This document shows positions 1-10,689 of a stretch of 64,000 nt of DNA, piece by piece. Position 1 is the first letter of the stretch, and each line of letters starts with the position of its first letter. A program made the position numbers and the translations under genes. The notes under the pieces are model-generated. The model saw only the letters and a list, made by a program, of their open reading frames with translations. It searched no databases and was not told the DNA's origin. The stretch comes from Mimachlamys varia (Eukaryota; Mollusca; Bivalvia; Pectinida; Pectinidae), in assembly GCA_947623455.1 (NCBI GenBank), contig OX392527.1, positions 52,124,401 to 52,188,400 on the forward strand, read 5' to 3'.

Positions 1-779
1 AGTCTAGGTTGACTGTATTAATAATCCATGAACTAGACAAATATAAAACAATGATGATGCAAAAGTATGGTAAGTGTTATTCATATTTCGTCGTTGATGC
101 TAAAGCTAAACTGCGTTAAATTATTCTATATAATCGATTCACGTTTTTGTGAAAGGTGGTAAAAGGAGAACGGATTGAACTTTGCATATATTTTCATAAC
201 TTTGTCGAAGTGTTTGTTTTAAAAGTAGCATAGCCATTCAAACGCCATGAATTAGCATAACCATTCACGCATGTTGTTGACAATGCTTAGGAAACCTATC
301 AAGATATATTTCAGCCTGAAATAAAAATGATTTACACCATGCTTTTTATCCTTCAATCAGGTTCTGAAAATAAGTGTAAATTAGTATTAGCAAAGGAATT
401 ACGGGTGCAGTTATGTGCAATAAGATCAAAATCTTTAACTAGGCTTTACTTACCAAACTCTGTTGGTAGATTTTGACTGTCTTTCTTGATGAAAAAATGT
501 ATAGCATGATGTTTTTTTTTTATAAGACGTCAATCTAATTAAACGTTGAAGTTAAGTCTTACATCGAACAGCAAGCATTAAAACAGGATTATAGAACAAA
601 TATTGCTTATGTAAACATACTATTGGTTCTTTTCCCTTTTTGCTGATCGGTACGGCGAAGAGTAATAGTTCTTTGAACTCATAAATTATTTTTAATATCA
701 TGTTCCCTACCGAAGATGTTCGGACCTCACCACCGGTTGCAAGCTCTTAATAGGTTGTAGACGTTTCTCTTTCGATTAG
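1..779. other. gene-free stretch
   Basis: A+T-rich DNA with no open frame longer than about 60 codons and no repeat that I can match elsewhere in the window. Nothing is supported here. Confidence 0.6.
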
Positions 780-1195
780 TCATATTTCCCCTTTTTTGAT
801 AGAAACATCCCTGCTTCCTGTAACCTATGTTGTTAACATGCCGCAGGTTGTTCGTTTTGCTTGGGGCTGTTATGAATATCAATATGTTTGTGATATACTT
901 ATGCCCCTAAAACAATTTTACGTCACAGGGGTTCGAGGAATTTAGGTCGATGAGGACTATGAACACGTTGTTTGGTCGCCATCTAAGTCGCAATGATAAA
1001 TATTTTGTATCCAAGTATGATATGATGGTTCACGTGATTAATATGCTCTTTAGCACTCCTGGTCTTATTTTTTGTGCCTTTTAAAGCGACTGTTTTCTTT
1101 CCTAAATTGTTCCTGGTTTTGTGAATGTAGATATGGTTTTGTTGATGCTTCGGTATTCTCTGATTCATTTTAACCATCTAAAATACATAGCGTTT
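780..1195 (+). repeat. dispersed repeat family D, copy 1 (internally deleted)
   Basis: The left half matches the left half of the longest copy at 44545-45075: both contain AACATCCCTGCTTC, then TTCGAG, then GGTCGCCATCT, then a TTTTGTATCC/TTCTGTATC block. The right end carries the family's CCTGGTCTTATT and ATGGTTTTGTTGATGCTTCG segments. The middle part with the GTCGATGAAGCAGAAGACGC motif is missing, so this copy has an internal deletion of roughly 130 bases. A 64-residue minus-strand frame lies inside it and follows from repeat sequence. The class of element is unknown: I see no terminal inverted repeats, no Pol III boxes and no protein. Confidence 0.7.
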
Positions 1196-1599
1196 AAAGG
1201 GGTCAACACATGTGTGTGTAAGGTTCATCATTAAGATATTAAATAATTATCAATACACTGTAAGAATGTTTTCATTGGTGTTACGTCAGCCAATCTATGT
1301 TTTACTCTCTGCACGTAACCTGATTAACGCTAAATTAAACCATGTACAGTCACTGACTTATATATTTGGACATATTGTATGTGTATGAATCACGTCACCT
1401 TCTGTAGTCTAAAACATGATCTCTTTAAAAAAAATTTTGCAAGAACAACATCAGACTTTCGAAATATTAATATATATCATGCTTGATTCCAGTTTAAATA
1501 TAGGGTGATATAAGCTAGCTAACGAGCCCAATTGCAAGCGTACTTTCCAAACATGGTCTGGTTGGGACAACCAAGACATGTTTTGAAGGGGACGCTTAT

Positions 1600-2345
1600 G
1601 TGTGGGTTTCAAATCTTTCAATTTAATTTGATGTCTCAACAGTTCTTGTTGCTATCTTTTGTTGTTTGCTATTGTATTGGTATCCTTGTATGCTTTTAAA
1701 GGCCCAATATACGTAACTTCAGGGAAATTTTCGTGATTCTGAAAAATTCTGAAAAAAAATCCAGTTGATAACCATGCAAAAATGAGCCTAAAACGATGTA
1801 AACCTGAGCGGTAACTAACAAGAAACTCTGGACAAAAAAAATCCAAAGAATTGAAAATACTTCAGGTGGGGCCCACTTCAACAACAAACCGAAGGTAGAA
1901 GACGGTTTGAAATGGACGCGTGTTTACAAATCGCGTGTTTCAACTGCTGCTGTACCGGTTACCGCCAAAGAATTCATCTTGAATAATGCTGATATCAGTT
2001 AATCTTTACTAAATCTATAAACATAATAAGTTCTTAGGCTTGATTTTCGCTTCAAGTTTTGCCGAAAGTTACGTATATTGGGCCTTTAAGTTTGACGTTT
2101 TTTTAATATACTCACTAGTGTGTTACCTCGTTGTGATTGGCAATGATGAATCGGTTCATACATTGAGGACTTGGGCTGTTACCTGGATTGGACCAAGATT
2201 TAAATGGCTGATGTCGTCGATGAATTGAATGACGCTTACTCTTCTAGAACATCTGGACTTATTCCCTTGTTCGTGTTTCTTTTGTTCATATTTTCTGCTA
2301 GTTAAATCGATTTTGAGTTTGTATTAGGGTTTTATTGACCCTTTG
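1600..2345 (+). repeat. dispersed repeat family D, copy 2, split by a MITE
   Basis: Bases from about 1600 to 1699 look like a diverged D left part (ATCTTTTGTTG, then GGTATCCTTGTATG). Bases 2086-2345 continue the same element: TTTGACGTTTTT, CTCACTAGTGTGTTAC, TTGTGATTGGCAATG, GTCGTCGATGAATTG, CTTACTCTTC and TTAAATCGATTTTGAGTTTG. The interruption is the inverted-repeat element at 1700-2085. The left boundary is uncertain because divergence is high. Confidence 0.7.
1700..2085. mobile_element. 386-bp MITE with 20-bp inverted repeats, TTAA flanks
   Basis: The two ends are perfect inverted repeats: AGGCCCAATATACGTAACTT at 1700-1719 and its exact reverse complement at 2066-2085. TTAA lies immediately outside on each side (1696-1699 and 2086-2089), as expected of a target-site duplication made by a piggyBac-type transposase. 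There is no coding capacity, so it must be moved in trans. It sits inside a copy of dispersed repeat D. Joining the flanks through a single TTAA restores a sequence resembling the uninterrupted D copies at 42750 and 44760, which supports the boundaries. Assignment to the piggyBac superfamily rests only on the TTAA flanks; the termini do not look like the classical piggyBac ends. Confidence 0.82.
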
Positions 2346-3714
2346 GTATACTTAGTTTTTTTTAACAAATTAGACAACCAGCTTGATACATTTTATTTCA
2401 CAAAATTTTTATTTCACAATAAACAGGTGTAACACAAACCAAAACATTGAATAATAATAATGAAAGAATTAAATAAGATAACACAAAGCTACTGATCTCT
2501 TCAGGATTAATAAGCGAACATGTTGTCAAAGTGATTTCATTGTCAAGTGGTTTCGTCATGATTTATTACTGCAACATATCCATAGATATATGTATATATA
2601 TATATAAATACTCTACACATATCAAGTATTCTGATACCTAGTATACAATTATCACACATCTAAATATATTTTTATATATAATCACATGTTCATTTACATG
2701 TCCAAGAGCCGTACTTTGCGCAAATATAACTTTGAATATAACGACCCAACAAAATAAACAATCATTATATAACTATTATAATGAATAAAACAAATATCGG
2801 AAAATATAATTTGATTTTCCGATCGTCTTAACCTTGTGTGAAAGTAGATTGCTGTCTGTGAGATAACTGTTTAACAATAAAACTGCTCTTTATTCGTATT
2901 ATGTACTACTTAATGAATTAATTTTCTGGACGTTCATTTTGCGTGAAATAACTCAGCCAAGAAAGTAAATGAATACATAAAAATACATTTGTGAAGACCT
3001 GTTAAATAGAAACAAAAGAGTATTACACGTACATAGTGTTGAACACTATCATACATTGTACGTATATCATCTTATATATATTATATCTTAATATCAACAT
3101 GATCAATTCGCTACTTTTGTTATAATCAACAATTCAGAAAAGTTTAGGTAAACAATATCACTGCTTACCATGATATTTCGCGGGGCAATTTTCGGCATTC
3201 GTTCAACATTTAATATTGCGTCCTGTTCAGATTTTGCTTTTCACATGTAATTACCTTATAAATAATGTCCTTTACTAAAAATGTAATGATAAATCGTCGT
3301 CATTCAAGAGGGCTGAAAAGGCTGTTTTTTTTGCAGAAAAAGAAATCTGGGTATACAATACGCTTAATCAAATTGATTATCACATGCTAATGATAATCGT
3401 GATTAAATGCAAAACCATATACTTCTCCTGAACTGGGGACTTTTGATGTAATTCCAAAATTAAAAAAAGTATGAAGCATTTTGATATAATTTCACTAACC
3501 GTTACAATTACGTTTAAATACGCACAGATAACCCTTATAGCTTTATAAACTGAAATGGAATATCGTACATGTCATTAGTTTGAAATTAAATATCATGAAT
3601 AAAGGAATCCTAATAAAATATATTTTATTTGTTACAACTAGACACAAACAGGCAAACAAATTCGGTTCCGATTCATCTTCTTTATGTTTTAGTTGCAACT
3701 ATACAGGAAATCCC
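2346..3714. other. gene-free, very A+T-rich stretch
   Basis: This contains TA-rich microsatellite-like sequence at about 2585-2690 and a short direct repeat of TTTATTTCACAA near 2393-2418. I see no credible coding frame. Confidence 0.6.
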
Positions 3715-4625
3715 TACTTGGTCTGAGATTCTTACAAATAGTTTGGTTTCAACTACAACTGTAGTCTGTACTACATCTGAGCTTCTTATAGATAGTTTGG
3801 TGACAACTACAACTATAGTCTCTACTGCATCTAAGGTTCTTACGGATAGTTTGGTGACAACTACAACTGCAGTTTCTACTGCATCTAATGTTCTTACGGA
3901 TAGTTTGGTGACAACTACAACTGTAGTTTCTACTAAATCGGAGATTCTTACAGATAGGTCTGTGACAACTACAACTGTAGTCTCTACAACATCTAAGTTC
4001 TTACAGATAGTTTGGTGACAACTACAACTGTAGTCTCTACTAATCTAAGTTCTTACAGATAGTTTGGTGACAACTACAACTGTAGTTTCTACTAAATCGG
4101 AGATTCTTACAGATAGGTCTGTGACAACTCCAACTGTAGTCTCTACAACATCTAAGTTCTTACAGATAGTTTGGTGACAACTACAACTGTAGTTTCTACT
4201 AAATCGGAGATTCTTACAGATAGGTCTGTGACAACTACAACTGTAGTCTCTACAACATCTAAGTTATTACAGATAGTTTGGTGACAACTACAACTGTAGT
4301 CTCTACAACATCTAAGTTCTTACAGATAGTTTGGTGACAACTACAACTGTAGTCTCTACAACATCTAAGTTCTTACAGATAGTTTGGTGACAACTACAAC
4401 TGTATTTTACTACATCTGAGTTTCTTGCACACAGTTTGGTGGACAACTGCAGCTGTATTCTAATACATTGGAGATTCTTACAGATAGTTTGGTGACAACT
4501 TCAACTAAAGTCTCTACTACATCTGAGGTTCTTACAGATAGTTTGGTGACAACTTCAACTAAAGTCTCTACTACATCTAAGGTTCTTACAGATAGTGTAG
4601 AGGACAACATCAACTTTAATCAGGA
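3715..4625. repeat. 52-55 bp minisatellite, about 17 units, Thr-rich frame
   Basis: The core GACAACTACAACTGTAG recurs about every 53 bases. Unit starts (AACTAC or equivalent) fall at 3751, 3805, 3859, 3913, 3967, 4020, 4072, 4126, 4179, 4233, 4286, 4339, 4392, 4445, 4497, 4551 and 4606. The first four spacings are exactly 54 bases (18 codons), so the plus-strand frame 3629-4018 stays open and encodes VLTDSLVTTTTVVSTTSK-type repeats, a mucin-like Thr/Ser/Val composition. From 4018 on, most units are 53 bases and the frame is lost. Some units with AAATCGGAGATTC at 3935, 4094 and 4201 show a larger-scale order. The array may be a decayed coding repeat or a non-coding minisatellite that happens to be open; there is no convincing signal peptide or flanking domain. 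Confidence 0.9.
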
Positions 4626-6730
4626 TCAGGAATGACAACCTATGACATACTTTATCAAGAAGTGATGTATGTATTGCACACACGATTGTCTTTTTTTTGC
4701 GTTCTTTCCAACAACACAAACAAATTATATGCATGAGCATTTTCACATAGCGAATTACCTGAGGAACGCGTTCATTCAATCGTAATACATCCAACTTTAT
4801 CCGGGAGCATGAACTATAAAACAGACCGACAAGATAACATTTGACTCCCGTAGAAAGCCGCCTTATACATTGAAGGAATTTGTAATATCAACTGCTGTGA
4901 AACATCAAGGTAATTTGTAGTGAATGGGATATACTTCTAGGGAAAGAGATGGTATTATTATTCCAAATATCAGGATGACTGACCATCATATAGGTATATA
5001 ACCACGTACATGAAAAAAACGATCAAAAAATCCCCACAAAATATATGAGTATGCTTGCAATTATTGGTGGGATTTCTATTGGCGTTATGTAATCTTATAA
5101 ACGATGTTTGTGCCTTGGCTGATATAATGTGCATTATAATCATATTCTTGCTCTGTTTTGGCGTTTTATTAAGAAATCATATCTAGATGACCTTAGGTAA
5201 ATTGCTTTGTTGAGAACTCTAGATATTCTTGAAGTATTTTGAAACAAATATGAATTCACAATTAGCACAGTAACAGTATTAGAAACTCTATCGTAAAAAT
5301 GTCAATATGCATCTGAGGAAAGAAGTCTAATAATCTATCTAAACAATTAAAACAACAAAAACAGGTGAAGGGGTGGAATGTCACATGAACCATTATGCCG
5401 TTCGGCTTCCTGTTATTCTACTGTACGATAAGTGCATGCGTAAAAAACGCCTCAATTTCCCCCCGATTTCTAGTTAAAAATAGTGTTAGTTAGGTAAAAT
5501 GTCAAATACACAGAAATCCGAGATTAAAAATTTCAACCCAGTTCACCAAATCGAATATTTATTTCACATATCTATGATGAAACGATTTTGCTTGACGAAA
5601 TGAATTGCTTTTATTTTCGAATCTAACCCTTTAACAAAACTATTGTTACATGCATGACAAAAGTTAGATTAAAAATGACGTGGTCGTCAAACAATTATGG
5701 CTCAACAATAAAAAGAATTGATTGATATATATCCAAACAGCCGAAAGACATTCCTCTGTGTCTAACTCTAAAAGCAAAGGATTGACAATACCAACAAACA
5801 ACGAAACCTTAGCTTGAAATTTAGAAGTTGGTTGTTCTTCTGAAGTCTTCAAATTTCTGACGTCATTTCCGTTCTCTCAACTCCCGTGCTCTGGACCCCG
5901 TGATAGTTTCCAGATCCTACGTTAGAGAAAAACACATGATACGTACCACCAGGAGGTAGGTCGTATCGACATTAGCAAGGACAGCTAAGAAAATGACCAA
6001 TTCCTCAGTAACATTGTCAATACGATGCTTATGTACTTTTAGAAACAGAAAAAGACATTGTGTATTATAATGTGAAGAGTATGACCATGATGTGTACAAA
6101 TAACAAATACTTTATCTTTATCAATCAAAAATAAGCATTATTTTCATAGAATATGGCGTCATTAGAAATGCAACACAATCGTTACAATGCGTTATGACGT
6201 CTTGTTACGCGAGACCATTTCACAGTCTCAAAAGACAGATTAGATATAAATGATAGATATATGATGATTTTACCAGATACCTCGTCTAAAACCCGGTATA
6301 AAACATGAGTCTCAAATAATGAGCAAAATACAGTCATGATGTAGATCATGTTTTGTCAAAATGATTGAAAAATTGAAACTCAGACATATTATATAGACCC
6401 TACGTTTGAACTACTGATGAAAGTTGAAAGGTGCAGCATGTGTGTGTTAAGTCATCTTCAATAAAGGTATCGGATGATTTATTTTGAAATAATAAAAAAG
6501 TGTAATATGATAAATGCAATGACATGAATGATATTATTACTGTTGCGTAGAAAAACCATTTTCGTGACATTTAATTAGCATAACCTTGCACTCCGTGATA
6601 AGGCAAATGTCAGCAATGTTCGTGCATATAATACATTTGTTTTCTATTTTCTAAAGACATTTGTTTCTGTACGATTAGTTATCTGTAAATTCGGATGGAA
6701 AAGGGCTATCCAGATGGCGATTGTCTAATA
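4626..6730. other. gene-free stretch downstream of the receptor gene
   Basis: A+T-rich intergenic DNA. Short frames (for example 5664-5852 and 5917-6099, minus) have no recognisable family. I see no repeat shared with other parts of the window. Confidence 0.55.
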
Positions 6731-6738
6731 GGCTAACG

Positions 6739-6744
6739 TTTATT
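6739..6744 (-). other. candidate polyadenylation signal of the receptor gene
   Basis: TTTATT on the plus strand is AATAAA in the sense of the receptor gene. It is the first canonical hexamer met after the stop codon and would give a 3' UTR of about 450 bases. No transcript evidence is available, and the hexamer is common in such A+T-rich DNA. Confidence 0.35.
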
Positions 6745-7205
6745 CTTTTATGATAAACACACACATATATATAAAGATTGCTAATCGTTGATCATTCTAA
6801 CATGCACAAAGAAGCATAAGATGGATTATGGTAGGTATTATGTATATATATAAATATATGAATATAAAACTAATGAAGTAGAACTATAAACAAATAACTT
6901 TTGGTCCTAATTCAAGGTACCATGATGTTTCTATTTCTTCTATGATATAATTTGTTTGCCAAAAACGAATTCATATTCTATTACCTTATATTACAATCCA
7001 AGGATAATGAAAGTATTTTTCAATGAAATGCAATAATAGAGTTTCCCCAAACATAATTGCACAATTTAAGAGAGATTAATGTTTGAAGGTTAGGTACAAA
7101 ACAAAAAAAATGAATCTGTGTCTAGTCAAAGTAATACAAATTAGCTATATATTAGTTTTCCTCTCTGCAATTACTGTGCCTGATCTATCGTCTTATCTAA
7201 TATAA

Positions 7206-8378
7206 CTAGATCTTATTCAATGTCTGAAGAGGGAGAGCATTTTCAGAATTACTGTTCTTGTCCTTTGAGCCGTTTGTGACCGTTTTAGATGTATTGTTGA
7301 GAAGGGTTTCTTTCGATTCCTTTTCAATCCCTCGAACATTGGTCCTTTCATACTCAAACTTACTGAGAGGGTCGCTCGCACAACACAACAATCTTCTAAA
7401 ACTTCTACGAAAGTTTTCGGACAGGAAAGCATACAATACTGGATTGACACAGCTGTTCATGTAAGCCAGACAGTTCGACGCTATCAAGGTTCCAACAAAA
7501 AATTTAGAATTCATCCCAACATGTCCAAAGCTAATCAGTACAAATATAATCTGAATAGGTAGCCAACAAATTGCGAAGATAACCACGACAATCACCACCA
7601 TTCGGGTAACACGTTTTTTCGACCTCATGCTGTCGGGTCGTTGGCTGCCACCAGGAACAACTCCGTAAAGAAGCCGCTTGATCATAAAGCCATACAGAAT
7701 GCATGTTAGTGTCAGCGGTATGACGTAACCAAAAGCAAGGAAGCATCCGTAAAATGGCTGTGAAGACCGGTAATCTCCCTTGAAGAAATCGATATCAACA
7801 CAGCTGGATCTGTTGCTGTTGCCTTCAAATTCTTTGTGAGAAAATTCAAAGATGACTGGTATATTGCCTCCAAGCATTATAATCCAAGTTAAGTATACCA
7901 TGATGTACGTATTGCGACTGTTGCGAATGCGCATGGATGCGATCGGATGCACAACGGCCAGATATCTGTCCAGGGACATCAGCACGAGGGTATACACGCT
8001 CGCGTACGCACACACGTAAGTTAGATATTGGACGATTTTGCACCAGACGTCTCCAAATGGCCACCGTGACATGGTGTAGGTGGTGGCTGTAAAAGGCACA
8101 CAGAAAATGATAAAAGACAGATCGGCGACAGCAAGACTCACTATCAAGATATTAGTGGTGTTTTGCATCTTTTTATTTGAGAAAACGACGATGATAACTA
8201 ACAGGTTTCCTACAAAACCAATGATGACGATGAGGCTGAAAACGATCGATACCACTATCTTTATCAGGTACAGAAAGTTCACGTCTTCCGGAGACAAATC
8301 ATCATAGTAATAATAGGTATCATTGGGAAAAGCAGTCGAAGAGTTGTCAGGGATCGCTGTGATACCTGATTCATTCAT
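7206..8378 (-). CDS. allatostatin-A/galanin-type neuropeptide receptor (class A GPCR)
   Basis: A complete 390-residue seven-helix receptor, predicted to sit in the plasma membrane and signal a neuropeptide through G proteins. Visible landmarks: N58 in GFVGNLL (TM1), D86 in SLAVADL (TM2), C113 opening TM3 and its disulfide partner C193 in the second outer loop, D137-R138-Y139 ending TM3, W165 in TM4, P221 in TM5, CWLP at 271-274 in TM6 and NPVLY at 312-316 in TM7. An amphipathic helix 8 follows, with C332-C333 as possible palmitoylation sites. TYTMSRWPFGDVWCKIVQY, MSLDRYLAVVHPI and NSCVNPVLYAFLSENFR are close to what I know of insect allatostatin-A receptors; galanin receptors are the vertebrate relatives. 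In molluscs the ligands are probably buccalin/allatostatin-A-like peptides (family knowledge, not seen here). The N-terminus has sequons at N2, N12 and N19 and an acidic tyrosine cluster (Y22-Y25). The start is the first ATG after a 3' splice site. The tail is Ser/Thr/Asn-rich. Nothing looks broken. Confidence 0.96.
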   Translation of the reverse strand: MNESGITAIPDNSSTAFPNDTYYYYDDLSPEDVNFLYLIKIVVSIVFSLIVIIGFVGNLLVIIVVFSNKKMQNTTNILIVSLAVADLSFIIFCVPFTATTYTMSRWPFGDVWCKIVQYLTYVCAYASVYTLVLMSLDRYLAVVHPIASMRIRNSRNTYIMVYLTWIIMLGGNIPVIFEFSHKEFEGNSNRSSCVDIDFFKGDYRSSQPFYGCFLAFGYVIPLTLTCILYGFMIKRLLYGVVPGGSQRPDSMRSKKRVTRMVVIVVVIFAICWLPIQIIFVLISFGHVGMNSKFFVGTLIASNCLAYMNSCVNPVLYAFLSENFRRSFRRLLCCASDPLSKFEYERTNVRGIEKESKETLLNNTSKTVTNGSKDKNSNSENALPLQTLNKI

Positions 8379-8399
8379 CTTGAAGCCTTCAAGGAAACA

Positions 8400-8412
8400 C
8401 CTGAAAAATGAA
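8400..8412 (-). other. 3' splice site in the 5' leader of the receptor gene
   Basis: Read on the minus strand, CATTTTTCAG followed by GTGTTTCC gives a clean acceptor with a pyrimidine run. The exon would begin at 8400, 22 bases before the ATG, so the coding region is one exon and at least one upstream leader exon lies at higher coordinates. The distant donor and promoter cannot be placed. Confidence 0.6.
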
Positions 8413-9675
8413 ATAAAATACGTTGAATTTTAAAAAATATTTGTTATATATTCAATCGTACTGTGATGTGCACTTTTGAAGCATTCAACACTTAAACACA
8501 GCACCATTAGTGATTATGTCTACTCTCAGATGCTGCAAGTATTTTGACATAACACATCCACAAGTGTTTGACATAGGTATGAAACAAAAATATCCCTAGC
8601 CGTTGAAAGAAAACTATCTTATTCTCTGTAATTGATAAAATGTCAGAATATAATTTAGTTATTTATGATTTTCTGCTGAAATAATATCAGTCGTTAGCTG
8701 ATTCATCAAGGAGAAGGTCAAGGGATAGGCCTTGGGGAGGAATCAAGGATTACGTGTACAACAAGCAGACTTTTTTCATTTGGTGCATTCACCATCGCGC
8801 CAGCGTTTGGGAGGTACGACTTCTAGAAAAAGACAGATGCATTGTTGCCGCTGTATTTTCACTATTCTAGCATGAACTGTTTCATATTTTAAAGTTACAT
8901 ATGCGATGTTTTTCGTTACTTGTACTCTATGCATGGCAAATATATCATCAATGTTTTCTACCACATATTGATTAGTCTGTCTCAAGGAGACAAATATGGC
9001 CTCGATCGACTTCCTGTTTACTTGGAAAGTTTTCTGTTTTCATTTTTTTTAAAACTCGCTGACATGTCTTAACATTTCAATTAAGTAGGAAATATCACGC
9101 AATCACATGTTATATTTTTGCATCTGCTTAGCTAAAACATCTTCTGGGTCTAGGTTTCTGAGAACGATATATCTCGTCGCGTGATATAGGCGATACCCGA
9201 TCTAAGGGGGTCATGTACCACGAAGACCGAGTGTGGATATCTTCATATTGTTATAGCTGCTCTGTCGTGACGTCACGCATAGTTTTGAAACACATTTAAC
9301 AGGGGAGATCAAATCCTCCAGAATTTGTTTAAATTATATCAATTCGTTCCTCACGCTAAATCAGATATACCTTATATAGTATCCCGTTAATTGTGGATAG
9401 TATTCTATGGTGAATTCAAACATGTGCAAAATATTGATACCGTCAGATGTTAACCGGGGATGTTTTGTTTTTGTTTATTGATTCAGAACTTCCATAATAA
9501 TACATTGTTTAATATTACGAACACGTTATGATTCAAATAATAAGTAAGGTAATGTTTGCTTTATCCATGCAAGTTTGCAGATGTAAATGCAGACTGTTTA
9601 ATCAGTGTAAAGTACATGAAGCACCATTATTTATCAAAATGATGAAAAAACATCGCCGCATTGGGTCGTATATGG
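8413..9675. other. presumed intron or upstream region of the receptor gene
   Basis: Non-coding A+T-rich DNA. A slightly more GC-rich stretch at about 9160-9260 (ATATATCTCGTCGCG, then TGACGTCACG, a CRE-like octamer within it) could be a regulatory region or an old repeat, but there is no second copy in the window to decide. I see no other feature. Confidence 0.4.
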
Positions 9676-9736
9676 TAGCAGGCTGGCGCACTGGATAACA
9701 CGCTGATAGAGGTTTGATTCTCAACCGGAGATGAAA
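9676..9736 (+). repeat. tRNA-Arg-like relic (possible SINE head)
   Basis: GGCTGGCGCACTGGATAACA resembles a Pol III A box with the GGCGCANTGGATAAC pattern of tRNA-Arg. About 30 bases later AGGTTTGATTCTC resembles a B box. The tRNA arms do not pair well, so it is not a working tRNA. A similar head lies in the opposite orientation at 25790-25860. Confidence 0.4.
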
Positions 9737-9776
9737 AGCTTCGGAGTCAATTGTGCACGTGTGTATGTATTTTTTT

Positions 9777-9798
9777 GGGGGGGGGGGGGGGGGGGGGG
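9777..9798. repeat. G22 homopolymer
   Basis: Twenty-two consecutive G on the plus strand, immediately after a T7 run. It could form intramolecular quadruplexes and is likely to vary in length or to be mis-sequenced. It lies inside a spurious 149-residue frame (9731-10180) whose Gly run comes from this tract. Confidence 0.98.
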
Positions 9799-9892
9799 TA
9801 CTCCGTGTCCCGCCAATATTTACGTCTTCGACATGCTTCCGTTCAGGGCAACAATGTATTTTTGCGGCATTTTTATTTTAATAATCATCTGT

Positions 9893-9992
9893 TTTATTTT
9901 TTTTTCAAACTCACTCAATACAAAAGTAGGAAAACTTTTTTTTATTCTTTTTTTTTATATATTTTTTTCATCTTTTTTTATGTTTTTGCTCT
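9893..9992. repeat. T-rich tract
   Basis: Several T8-T9 runs separated by a few bases give about 100 bases of strongly T-biased plus strand about 100 bases after the G22 run. The Phe-rich peptide it would encode is low-complexity. Confidence 0.8.
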
Positions 9993-10689
9993 ATTTTTCA
10001 ACATGTTTCTTAAAACACATACATCCGATTTTGACATCGGGGATTGTTATACTTAATTTTACAGAAGCACACTTAATTCGGAATAAAGCAAGTTCGACTA
10101 CAAGCTGTGTTTGCTTTTATTTGATACATCGTTGTATGTGTCAAACAAAACAAAGGCATTTATTACACCCACGAAATTGATCAACAGACAATTTAATTGT
10201 TCTTATTATTGTGCAACATTTGAGAAACTTACACTGATATAAACTATTGATAATAACAATTTGTGCACTGGAATAAAATAACGGAGTGTTGATTTTTAAG
10301 ATTGTTTATAGCCAATAGATTTATAAAACCAAGAAATTATCGCTTATTATCAATCCAATTCATGGCGTTTTCAATTTTGAATTCGTGTAAATCGAAAATG
10401 TTAGTGAATGTTAATTGGCTCTCATTGTGATAAAAGCATGCTCTTCACACGCAAATGCAGCTTTTTCTACAATATAAATGGTCACTTATACTTTGAGCAC
10501 AACTTGAATAAGCATGACACAAGAATCCGAAACCGTGAACAAATTGATTCTTCTATATTCACTAATGCGAGAAGATGAAAATGTATATATAAAACGTCTA
10601 GATGGAAAAAATACTATGTTTGATATTATTTAAATAGCCATGTAAGTACTATTGAAATAGTGGTAGAAATAGTGGTTGTGTTTCAGAAA
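9993..10689. other. gene-free stretch
   Basis: Ordinary A+T-rich DNA leading into the AGTAGTGG-rich minisatellite. No gene or repeat is supported. Confidence 0.5.

Noticed and set aside
2040..2228. 62-residue plus-strand frame
   Set aside because: It crosses the boundary between the MITE and D copy 2.
7217..8307. Four other frames of 68-77 codons inside the receptor gene region
   Set aside because: They are shadows of the receptor coding sequence in other frames.
9731..10180. 149-residue frame with a poly-Gly run and Phe-rich stretch
   Set aside because: It translates a G22 homopolymer and a T-rich tract.
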